From Chloroflexia bacterium (lineage in GTDB: Bacteria; Chloroflexota; Chloroflexia; QHBQ01; JADMIH01), in assembly GCA_025927935.1 (NCBI GenBank), contig JAICKM010000047.1, forward strand, positions 1-17,661: a stretch of 17,661 nucleotides of DNA, read 5' to 3'. The notes beneath the pieces were generated by a model that did no database searches, was not told the origin of the DNA, and saw nothing but the letters and a program-made list of their open reading frames with translations. Shown piece after piece: positions 1 through 5,433 of the stretch. Both the position numbers and the translations under genes were made by a program. Each line of letters starts with the position of its first letter. Position 1 is the first letter of the stretch.

Positions 1-201
1 CCCCGCGTCTTGTGGTGCGCCTGCGTGCTGGTCCGTGCTGTTCATCGCGGATCTCCTGTTCAATTGAGTATGGATGGGCCTTGATGCCGCGGGCGCGTGG
101 ATGGGGTACGCGCCTGTCAGCGGGCGCGGCGAGGTGCCGCGGGCACGCGGTGCTGCCACCTCTATATGTGAGACGTACAGATGAGGTTACGGGTTCCTGG
201 C

Positions 202-220
202 GGGCCGATCAAGATCGCCC
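202..220 (-). terminator. weak stem-loop downstream of lepB
   Basis: Read on the minus strand, about 11 nt after the lepB stop, GGGCGATC and GATCGGCCC can pair around a two-base centre with one bulged G. No T-run follows, so this is at best a weak terminator. The rest of 1-230 shows no convincing gene, promoter or repeat on either strand. Confidence 0.25.
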
Positions 221-230
221 AGCGGATGGC

Positions 231-959
231 TCAGGGCGCGGTGTAGGTCGGATGGGGCAAGGCGCCGATTTCCGAGAACGGCCAGTAACAGAACCAGGCT
301 TTGCCGACCACGCTGCTGATGAGGATGGGCCCGAAAATATGCGAGTCATCGCTGGCGTTGCGGTTGTCGCCCATCACAAAGATCTCGTCGGCGGGCACGG
401 TGGCCGGCTGGCCGGGGTCCGGCCAGTTATAGCTGGGCACATCCTGAATGTAGGGTTCGTCCAGGTGCTGGCCGTTGATAAAGACGCCTTCGTTGGCGCG
501 CACCTCCACCGTCTCACCCGGCAACCCGATCACGCGCTTGATGAAGTCGCGTGGTTCGGTGGGCGCATGGAAGACAATGATGTCGCCGCGTTGGGGCGGC
601 CCGAAGACATACGTCTGGCCGGTTTGCGGCGCGGTCGCATCCTGGAAGGGGTTGAGCCGGCTCAACAGTTCGCTGTCCGCGCGGAAATAGGCGGCTTTGT
701 TGACCAGCAGGCTCTGGGTATCGTGCAGCGTCGGCAACATGCTGGTGCCTTCGACCATATAATTCTGCACGACCAGGCGCACGGCGAGGAACAACAACAG
801 GGTCACGACGACAGTTTCCAGGATCTCGCGGACCACAGAGCGGCTGCCGAAACTCACCTCGTGTACCGAGAAGCTATCATCTTCCAGGGCGGGCACATTG
901 CCCATGTCCTGGTGCCAGTAGCTGTCGGATTCGATGTCGGGTTTGGTTTCGATTTTCAA
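231..959 (-). CDS. lepB: signal peptidase I (type I leader peptidase)
   Basis: Membrane serine protease that removes signal peptides from exported proteins. The 242-residue protein has an acidic N-terminal tail of about 40 residues, one transmembrane helix (about 44-65) and then the S26 peptidase domain. The nucleophile is Ser73 in EGTSMLPT and the general base is Lys141 in DFIKRVIGLPGE. The conserved box GDNRNASDDSH lies at 197-207, so the catalytic dyad is intact. The chosen start is a TTG with AAAGG a few bases upstream. An ATG at 905 (residue 19) is the alternative and would only shorten the tail. It lies 40 bp downstream of the receiver gene on the same strand and is probably cotranscribed with it. 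No second transmembrane segment is seen, as in many short Gram-positive-like signal peptidases. Family call is secure; the start is less so. Confidence 0.95.
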   Translation of the reverse strand: MKIETKPDIESDSYWHQDMGNVPALEDDSFSVHEVSFGSRSVVREILETVVVTLLLFLAVRLVVQNYMVEGTSMLPTLHDTQSLLVNKAAYFRADSELLSRLNPFQDATAPQTGQTYVFGPPQRGDIIVFHAPTEPRDFIKRVIGLPGETVEVRANEGVFINGQHLDEPYIQDVPSYNWPDPGQPATVPADEIFVMGDNRNASDDSHIFGPILISSVVGKAWFCYWPFSEIGALPHPTYTAP

Positions 960-999
960 AACGGTACCTTTATGCGGGGGCAGGCCGACTAGCCCGCCG

Positions 1000-1371
1000 C
1001 TACTTGCGCGCCAGATGCTCCGCGATCACCTGCAGCAGGACACGCGGGCTGACCGGCTTGGCGATATACGCCGAGCACCCGGCCGCCAGGGCGTTCTCCC
1101 GGTCCACCGGCATGGCATGGGCGGTGACGGCGATGATGGGCACGTGCCGGGTAGCGGCATACGACCGGATGCGCCGAGTGGCTTCATGCCCATCGATGAA
1201 GGGCAGCGAGATATCCATCAGCACGAGATCAGGGCGCTGGGTTATCGCACATTGCACGGCTGAAAGCCCATCCATACAGGAGAGCACTTCGTAACCGGCC
1301 ATCTGCAATACATCGCGGAAGAGTTCGAGGTTGTCCTCCATATCTTCGACGACGAGGATGCGTGCGTTCAT
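1000..1371 (-). CDS. stand-alone response-regulator receiver protein (DivK/CheY-like)
   Basis: A 123-residue single REC domain with no output domain. The acidic pocket includes D10 in VVEDMEDN, the phospho-acceptor is D53 (LVLMDISLP), the switch Thr is T83 (AVTAHA) and the conserved lysine is K105 (YIAKPV), so it should accept phosphate from a histidine kinase. The MPVDRENALAAGC region resembles receivers found in hybrid kinases and DivK-like relay proteins. I chose the ATG at 1371 rather than an upstream in-frame codon at 1425 because the REC fold starts there and a perfect TATAAT lies six bases before it, which would make the mRNA leaderless. A second promoter lies about 100 bp further up. 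No partner kinase is adjacent, and lepB follows after 40 bp. Function beyond phospho-relay is unknown. Confidence 0.92.
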   Translation of the reverse strand: MNARILVVEDMEDNLELFRDVLQMAGYEVLSCMDGLSAVQCAITQRPDLVLMDISLPFIDGHEATRRIRSYAATRHVPIIAVTAHAMPVDRENALAAGCSAYIAKPVSPRVLLQVIAEHLARK

Positions 1372-1377
1372 AGGCTT

Positions 1378-1383
1378 ATTATA
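1378..1383 (-). promoter_or_regulatory. -10 box placed for a leaderless receiver mRNA
   Basis: A perfect TATAAT on the minus strand ends six bases before the ATG of the receiver at 1371, so a transcript from it would begin at or next to the start codon. The -35 region (TTCGTC at 17 bp spacing) is poor, and no Shine-Dalgarno sequence precedes this ATG, which fits leaderless translation. Confidence 0.45.
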
Positions 1384-1478
1384 CCCGGTTTCGACCGCCG
1401 GACGAAATCCGGTGGGATTTAGCACGCGCCGGCCACCAGCGCCGCTCAGAGGGCAATCTATCGCGTCTTGTCGCGCGC

Positions 1479-1507
1479 ATTATAGCGCAGGCGCGGCGAC
1501 CCGGCAA
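1479..1507 (-). promoter_or_regulatory. sigma70-type promoter for the receiver/lepB transcript
   Basis: On the minus strand TTGCCG and a perfect TATAAT are separated by exactly 17 bp. Transcription would start near 1472 and give a leader of about 100 nt before the receiver ATG at 1371. It lies downstream of the hairpins that close the USP operon, so it is well placed as an independent promoter. Confidence 0.6.
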
Positions 1508-1559
1508 CTGCCCCGCGCGTCCCGTCTGTGCGCGGAGCGCTACGTTGCCGGATACGACG

Positions 1560-1591
1560 AGGCCGGAGGTGCCTCATTGCGCCTCCGGCCT
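1560..1591. terminator. strong 13-bp stem-loop
   Basis: AGGCCGGAGGTGC and GCGCCTCCGGCCT form a 13-bp stem around a six-base loop. One position is a G-U pair when read on the plus strand and a mismatch on the minus strand. Plus-strand reading is followed by a short T-containing stretch (TGCCGTTCTC), minus-strand reading by no T-run. It may be a terminator, a processing stop or an operator; the orientation is not resolved. Confidence 0.4.
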
Positions 1592-1651
1592 GCCGTTCTC
1601 CCGCGGTTTGTGGGGTACCTGCCTTCTGTGCGAGACCGTTCTTCCCTGCGT

Positions 1652-1690
1652 GCCGGCGCGTCGGGGAAGCCACCTTGCTTCGGCGCCGGC
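1652..1690 (-). terminator. nested stem-loop after the USP operon
   Basis: An outer perfect 8-bp pairing (GCCGGCGC with GCGCCGGC) encloses an inner GAAGC/GCTTC pairing. It begins about 30 nt after the stop of the last USP gene. There is no T-run, so it is either a non-canonical terminator or a 3'-end-protecting structure. Confidence 0.4.
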
Positions 1691-1699
1691 TGTACGCCG

Positions 1700-1718
1700 C
1701 CCAGACAGGGCGTCTGGG
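1700..1718 (-). terminator. stem-loop directly after the USP stop codon
   Basis: CCCAGAC and GTCTGGG form a perfect 7-bp stem with a five-base loop, two bases after the TAA stop of the first-described USP gene. Together with the larger hairpin at 1652-1690 it forms a tandem 3'-end structure. No T-tract is present. Confidence 0.4.
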
Positions 1719-1720
1719 TC

Positions 1721-2677
1721 TTAGGCGCTATGGGCTGCCGCCAGGGCCTCGACGGGCGCCGTTGCCCGCAGAAGCAGCACGGCGCTGGTCGTGCTCTGGA
1801 CCACCCTGGAGGCCACACTGCCCATCCAGAGCCGCGCCAACCCACCCCGCCCATGCGTCGCCATCACAATCAGATCAGCCTGTTCGTGGGTGGCGACCTT
1901 CAGGATTTCCTCGGCGGGCCGGCCGTGGGCGATTTTCATGCCGACATCCAAACCCCTGGCGGCCAGTTTTTGCATATCGTCCACGAGCGCGTGTTCCACG
2001 GCATAGGCGGCGCCCTGGCGCTTTTCCATCACCCAGAGCGGCACCACGCCCGCCTCGGCCACATCGAGATCCTCATTGGGCGGCACGACCGACACCAGCA
2101 GCAGGCGGGCCTGGGTATCCTGAGCCATCTCCTGCGCCAGGCCCAGGGCCTGCTCGGCAAACGTGGAACCGTCAAGCGGCACCACGATGGTGTGATACGC
2201 GATGCGCGGCAGCACGCGCGGGGCATCGGCGGGCGCGCGGACCAGCAGCAGCGGCTTCGTCGCCGCGTGCAACACTTTTTCGGCCACGCTGCCGAAGACC
2301 CAGCGCCCGATACCGCTGCGCCCGTGCGTTGCCATGGCAACCATCACCACCGTCGCATCATTGCGGCAGTAGTCGATGATCTCGGCGGCCGGGTTGCCTT
2401 CGAGAATATGGGTCGAAACCTCGAACCCATCCCCACGCAGGTGGCCGGCTATTTCACGTAGATAGGCGCGGGCCAGTTGGAACTCGCGCTCGGTGCCCCG
2501 CGGTTGCGTGACCGCGGTGCCGGCCGGCCAGGCGCGGCGCTCGATAGTGCCCAAATTCGGCACTACCCGGAGCAAGGCCAGGGCGCTGGAGGTGGCGCGC
2601 GCCATAGCCATGGCGTGCGGCAGCACCGTTTCGCCCAGCGCTGAACCGTCAAGCGGAACGAGAATCTGGCGTTCCAT
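1721..2677 (-). CDS. tandem-domain universal stress protein (UspA family)
   Basis: A 318-residue cytosolic protein made of two UspA domains (about 1-150 and 160-305). Each begins with the V-P-L-D-G-S strand (D10 and D169). Each carries the nucleotide-binding signature ATHG, nine residues, then GS: 116-130 in domain 1 and 273-287 in domain 2. Both halves therefore look like the ATP-binding class. The start ATG has AGGAGG about eight bases upstream. It is the last gene of an apparent nitroreductase-USP-USP operon, 71 bp after the preceding USP, and is followed by strong stem-loops. The family acts in stress and dormancy survival by nucleotide-dependent interactions, and no enzymatic reaction can be assigned. 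It is closely similar to its neighbour, especially around MATHGRSGIGRWVFGS, pointing to duplication. Confidence 0.93.
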   Translation of the reverse strand: MERQILVPLDGSALGETVLPHAMAMARATSSALALLRVVPNLGTIERRAWPAGTAVTQPRGTEREFQLARAYLREIAGHLRGDGFEVSTHILEGNPAAEIIDYCRNDATVVMVAMATHGRSGIGRWVFGSVAEKVLHAATKPLLLVRAPADAPRVLPRIAYHTIVVPLDGSTFAEQALGLAQEMAQDTQARLLLVSVVPPNEDLDVAEAGVVPLWVMEKRQGAAYAVEHALVDDMQKLAARGLDVGMKIAHGRPAEEILKVATHEQADLIVMATHGRGGLARLWMGSVASRVVQSTTSAVLLLRATAPVEALAAAHSA

Positions 2678-2748
2678 AAGATGGTTCCTCCTTGTGCTTG
2701 CCGGCCTTGCGTGCGGATGGGGCCGTCCTCACAGTCGATGCGTCTTCA

Positions 2749-3759
2749 TTATGCGCCCACCGGCGCGGCAGTGCCGGAAAGGATCAGATCCTTTTCGGCG
2801 AAGGTTTCTTCACCAACCGGGACTTTCGATTTCCCCGCCCGGATCAGCAGCACCGGGCGGGTGGCGCGTTGGACGACCTTCATCGCCACGCTGCCCAGCC
2901 AGAAGTTGGCGATGCCGGTCCGCCCATGGCTCGCCATGGCGATCAGGTCCGCGTGTTCCTGGGCGGCCGTGCAGAGGATCTCGTCGGCGGGCCAGCCGCG
3001 AGCGACCAGACCGTGCGCGCGGATGCCCTGGTCCTGGAGCCGGTGGGCCACGGTTTCCATCTCCCGTCGCGCGACCCGCGCCGTCGCTTCCTGGTCCACG
3101 TTGAGCCAGTAGGGCACCAGGCCGCCCGACGCGTAAATGAGGTCTTCCAGGGTCGGTACCACCGTGACCAGCAGCAGGCGCGCATCGCTGCCCGCGGCCA
3201 GATCGGCGGCCTGGGCCAGCGCCTGCTCGGCGAAGCGCGAGCCGTCGAGCGGCACCAGGATGGTCTGGTAGCCGCCGGGGGCGGGGATTGCCGCTTCCCG
3301 CGGCGCGCCGGCCTCGACCCGAACGAGCAAGAGCGGCACGGGCGCGCCCTGCAACACCTTTTCGGCGACGCTGCCGAAGACCCAGCGCCCGATGCCGCTG
3401 CGCCCATGCGTCGCCATGGCGATCATGGCGGCATCTACGTCGTCTTGCGCGCGCTTCACGATTTCGGGCGCCGGGTCGCCTTCCAGCACCAGGGTGGCAC
3501 ATTCCACGCCGCTATCATGGAGCTTGCTCGCCGTGGTTTGCAGGTACGCATAGGCGATGCGCCGCTCTTCGGCGCTATCAAGCATCGACCCGGCCGGTAT
3601 GCCGATCGGCCAGACCGTCGTCTCCAGCATACTGTTGGAGGCGACCACCTGTAGGAGCGTGAGCGTGCTGTTCGTCGCGCTTGCGGCGGCCACCGCGTGC
3701 GGGAGCACCGTTTCGGCCTGCGCCGAGCCGTCCAGGGGAACTAAAATCGTCCGCTTCAT
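2749..3759 (-). CDS. tandem-domain universal stress protein (UspA family)
   Basis: A 336-residue protein with two UspA domains. Domain 1 starts TILVPLDGSAQAE and carries MATHGRSGIGRWVFGS. Domain 2 starts TILVPLDGSRFAE and carries MASHGRTGIANFWLGS, both fitting the ATP-binding USP signature. A charged tail of about 30 residues (KSKVPVGEETFAEKD) extends beyond domain 2 and is absent from the sister protein. The ATG is preceded by GGAGG at a normal distance (AAAGGAGGCACATCCC). It lies 56 bp after the nitroreductase stop on the same strand and 71 bp before the second USP, so the three are likely one operon. The tandem arrangement matches USPs that accompany dormancy-type nitroreductases in other bacteria (established for mycobacteria). 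The exact ligand and role are unknown. Confidence 0.93.
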   Translation of the reverse strand: MKRTILVPLDGSAQAETVLPHAVAAASATNSTLTLLQVVASNSMLETTVWPIGIPAGSMLDSAEERRIAYAYLQTTASKLHDSGVECATLVLEGDPAPEIVKRAQDDVDAAMIAMATHGRSGIGRWVFGSVAEKVLQGAPVPLLLVRVEAGAPREAAIPAPGGYQTILVPLDGSRFAEQALAQAADLAAGSDARLLLVTVVPTLEDLIYASGGLVPYWLNVDQEATARVARREMETVAHRLQDQGIRAHGLVARGWPADEILCTAAQEHADLIAMASHGRTGIANFWLGSVAMKVVQRATRPVLLIRAGKSKVPVGEETFAEKDLILSGTAAPVGA

Positions 3760-3815
3760 GGGATGTGCCTCCTTTACTGTTAACTACTATCTGAGATGCC
3801 GGACTGATGGCGGAG

Positions 3816-4841
3816 CTAGATCAGCACCGCGCTGACTTCGCGGCGCGGTGTCGGCGGCCCCTCCGGGGCGTAGCCCAGGCGGAGCAGCAGTTGCGGGTAC
3901 CCTACGCTGTCGAGAATGCGTCCCAGGCGTGCCCGTAACTCGGCCACCTCGATAGGGCTGTTCAGAAACGACGCCGCGACTCCGTCCACACTTGCCCGCA
4001 ACAGCACGCGTGCAACGGCTTGCCCCGCGGCCAGCCAGGCGACCGGCGTGTCGGCGGGGGTTTCCAGCACGGCCAGCAGGGGCGCGGCGGTGGCGAGCGC
4101 CTGGTCCTTCGCCACTTGCCCCTGCAACAGGTCGAGCTTGCGCATGAGAAAAGGCAGGAAATACGAAGTTACATCGCCAAAGCCGAAGGCGTAGCCGGGC
4201 AGCCCATCGCCGCTGAGGTCGCGGTTGGCGCGCATCCAGACGGCCAGGTCCTCGCGGAACCCAGCGTCCGCACTCTGGACCGCCTCGCCTGCGGCGATCA
4301 GGGCAGCCATCACCGCTTGCCGGGCTGGATTGGCAATCACGCGCAAGCTTGCGCCTTCGGCTGTCGCTGCCTGCTGGAGCGCGGTTTGCAGCGAGTCGGG
4401 CACCGAGCGGGGTTCAAAGGGCAAGCGATAGGTATGACGATGCGGGATCGCGCGGAACAGCATCTCGTCTTCCGCGCCGGACAGGGCCGGCGTGCCCAGG
4501 CTGATGCGCGCCAGGTAGTCGGGCTTGTGCTTGTCGGGAAAAAGGGTCACTTCCCCGGCATAGCCGAAATGGCCCAACGCAACGCGCAGGTGCAACAGCG
4601 CCGCGCCGCAGCTCATGATCAGCTCCCGGTCGCCCGGATCCACGGCGGGCATGGCCCGGCGCCGGTCCGCGTGCAGCTCGACGGCCTCGCCGGTCATATG
4701 GAAAAGCCAGGGCTGGGTGTTATGCCCGGAGGGGGCGCGCACGGCATAGCGCAGCAAGAAGCTGAGCTTGTCCGCCGGTGTTTCGTTGCGCGGGAAGCCC
4801 GCTTCCACTAACTGCCAGGTCTCGAACAGGGTATCGACCAT
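3816..4841 (-). CDS. Acg-type nitroreductase-fold protein
   Basis: A 341-residue protein of the nitroreductase superfamily, Acg (Rv2032-like) branch. The N-terminal signature AVRAPSGHNTQPW lies at 33-45 and the AVDPGDRELIMSCGAALLHL block at about 66-85. The C-terminus LGYAPEGPPTPRREV is the usual end of this branch. It should bind FMN, but Acg members are known more as flavin-sequestering or dormancy proteins than as nitro-group reductases. The start chosen is the ATG at 4841, with AAGGAG eight bases upstream; an in-frame GTG at 4868 has no such signal. It is the first well-supported gene of the operon with two USPs. In Mycobacterium tuberculosis acg and several USPs are DosR targets, so the association itself argues for a hypoxia or stasis role. 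That is inference here. Confidence 0.88.
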   Translation of the reverse strand: MVDTLFETWQLVEAGFPRNETPADKLSFLLRYAVRAPSGHNTQPWLFHMTGEAVELHADRRRAMPAVDPGDRELIMSCGAALLHLRVALGHFGYAGEVTLFPDKHKPDYLARISLGTPALSGAEDEMLFRAIPHRHTYRLPFEPRSVPDSLQTALQQAATAEGASLRVIANPARQAVMAALIAAGEAVQSADAGFREDLAVWMRANRDLSGDGLPGYAFGFGDVTSYFLPFLMRKLDLLQGQVAKDQALATAAPLLAVLETPADTPVAWLAAGQAVARVLLRASVDGVAASFLNSPIEVAELRARLGRILDSVGYPQLLLRLGYAPEGPPTPRREVSAVLI

Positions 4842-4880
4842 GACGCAATCTCCTTCCAGCAAGCCCACCTTACCGGCATC

Positions 4881-5018
4881 CTAATCATAGCGTCTGGCTG
4901 CCCCTTTGCCGGTGAAGGGTTGACCACCGGGGGTTAGCAGGTCGCTTGTCTTCGCGGATAGCGCCGGGTCGTGGAGAATGCCGTGGGTTGTGGTGCTTTC
5001 TTTACCGTGGCTGGCCAT
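4881..5018 (-). CDS. possible 45-residue small protein
   Basis: A short open frame starting MASHGKESTTTHGILH and ending GAARRYD. The ATG is preceded by TATAAGGGGCGGG, which could act as a -10 box for a leaderless message or as a weak GGGG ribosome site. It ends 39 bp before the nitroreductase ATG on the same strand, so it could be the first gene of that operon. The opening MASHG resembles the USP nucleotide motif (MASHGRTG), but the similarity stops after five residues, so a decayed USP fragment is not demonstrated. I recognise no family. It may be spurious. Confidence 0.25.
   Translation of the reverse strand: MASHGKESTTTHGILHDPALSAKTSDLLTPGGQPFTGKGAARRYD
4884..4889 (-). promoter_or_regulatory. 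candidate -10 box for nitroreductase operon
   Basis: TATGAT on the minus strand, the same -10 hexamer as the well-formed kinase promoter at 9988-10016. Initiation near 4877 would give a leader of about 36 nt containing the AAGGAG site. No recognisable -35 hexamer lies 16-18 bp upstream, so an activator would be needed if it is real. Confidence 0.25.
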
Positions 5019-5027
5019 CCCGCCCCT

Positions 5028-5053
5028 TATACTGAGGATAGGCGCGTCTATCC
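5028..5053 (+). promoter_or_regulatory. TATACT box abutting an 18-bp dyad (possible operator)
   Basis: TATACT at 5028-5033 is followed after two bases by GGATAGGCGCGTCTATCC (5036-5053), an inverted repeat with six-base arms GGATAG/CTATCC and a nearly symmetrical centre. A dyad at this distance would cover the transcription start, a classic repressor position. No good -35 is found at 16-18 bp, and the nearest TTTACC is 21 bp away. Confidence 0.3.
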
Positions 5054-5349
5054 CGCGGGCCGTCCGTTTCACGCCCGCTGGGTCCAGCGCATGATCGTTT
5101 CCGGGCGCCGTGCCGGTGCTGTGCTTTGGCCGCAGTTGCCGGGCGGCTCATCTGTTACAGGAGTCCTGGTGGGGGTGGCGCCCCGGCATGGACCCTGCTC
5201 CACTGGCGAGGCCCGGTGAGCAAGGCACCACCCACGGTGGTCAGTTCTTCACAGAAAGCGAGGGCGGTTGGGGGTATAGTAAAGGAGCGAACGACGGATA
5301 CCGGCTTTCCTGGCCTGCCTACCCGGACAGCGAGAGCAAGGATCCGCTT

Positions 5350-5395
5350 CTTCGAGCGGTGCGGCCTGTGGATGGCAGCGCCGCACCGCTCGAAG
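5350..5395 (+). promoter_or_regulatory. perfect 16-bp-stem hairpin in the ATPase leader
   Basis: CTTCGAGCGGTGCGGC (5350-5365) and its exact reverse complement (5380-5395) flank a 14-base loop. The structure ends 38 bases before the ATPase ATG at 5434. No T-run follows, so it is not a standard terminator. An in-frame GTG at 5368 sits inside the loop. It could be an attenuator, an mRNA-stability element, a protein-bound leader or a dyad operator. Confidence 0.6.
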
Positions 5396-5433
5396 CTCGT
5401 CACTTCTCCAACACCCCGCAACCCCGCAAATCC

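Larger units (their letters stand above)
1372..1720. other. 349-bp intergenic region: stem-loops plus receiver promoters
   Basis: No convincing gene is seen on either strand. The segment nearest the USP stop holds two stem-loops (1700-1718 and 1652-1690), the middle holds a third (1560-1591), and the segment nearest the receiver holds a promoter (1479-1507) and the -10 box at 1378-1383. It therefore separates the nitroreductase/USP operon from the receiver/lepB pair. Confidence 0.7.
4842..5433. other. 592-bp divergent control region between nitroreductase and metal ATPase
   Basis: It contains one possible small gene on the minus strand (4881-5018), a minus-strand TATGAT near the nitroreductase, a plus-strand TATACT beside an 18-bp dyad (5028-5053), a small dyad CAGGAGTCCTG at 5158-5168, a plus-strand TATAGT at 5275-5280 and a long hairpin at 5350-5395. 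The open frame upstream of the ATPase ATG extends through much of this region but does not resemble a P-type ATPase N-terminus, so I treat it as non-coding leader. Confidence 0.5.

Noticed and set aside
12..992. 326-residue open frame on the plus strand over lepB
   Set aside because: It is the antisense shadow of signal peptidase I, whose minus-strand frame has all catalytic motifs; the plus-strand translation resembles nothing known.
1458..1673. 71-residue minus-strand frame between USP and receiver
   Set aside because: It contains two of the stem-loops, is extremely Arg/Ala-rich in the way of non-coding GC-rich DNA, and has no ribosome site.
1331..2461. 376-residue plus-strand open frame overlapping the receiver, intergenic region and USP
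   Set aside because: High GC content produces long antisense frames; the minus-strand USP has recognisable motifs and a ribosome site, this frame has neither.
2692..3654. 320-residue plus-strand open frame over the second USP
   Set aside because: Its repetitive resemblance to the 1331-2461 frame is only the antisense image of the duplicated USP genes.
5248..5280. TTCACA...TATAGT as an ATPase promoter
   Set aside because: The spacing is 21 bp and no hexamer at 16-18 bp fits, so only the -10-like element was noted.
5110..5433. 108-residue N-terminal extension of the metal ATPase
   Set aside because: The sequence has no HMA or other recognisable domain, contains the hairpin and has no ribosome site at its start; the ATG at 5434 begins just before the first membrane helix.
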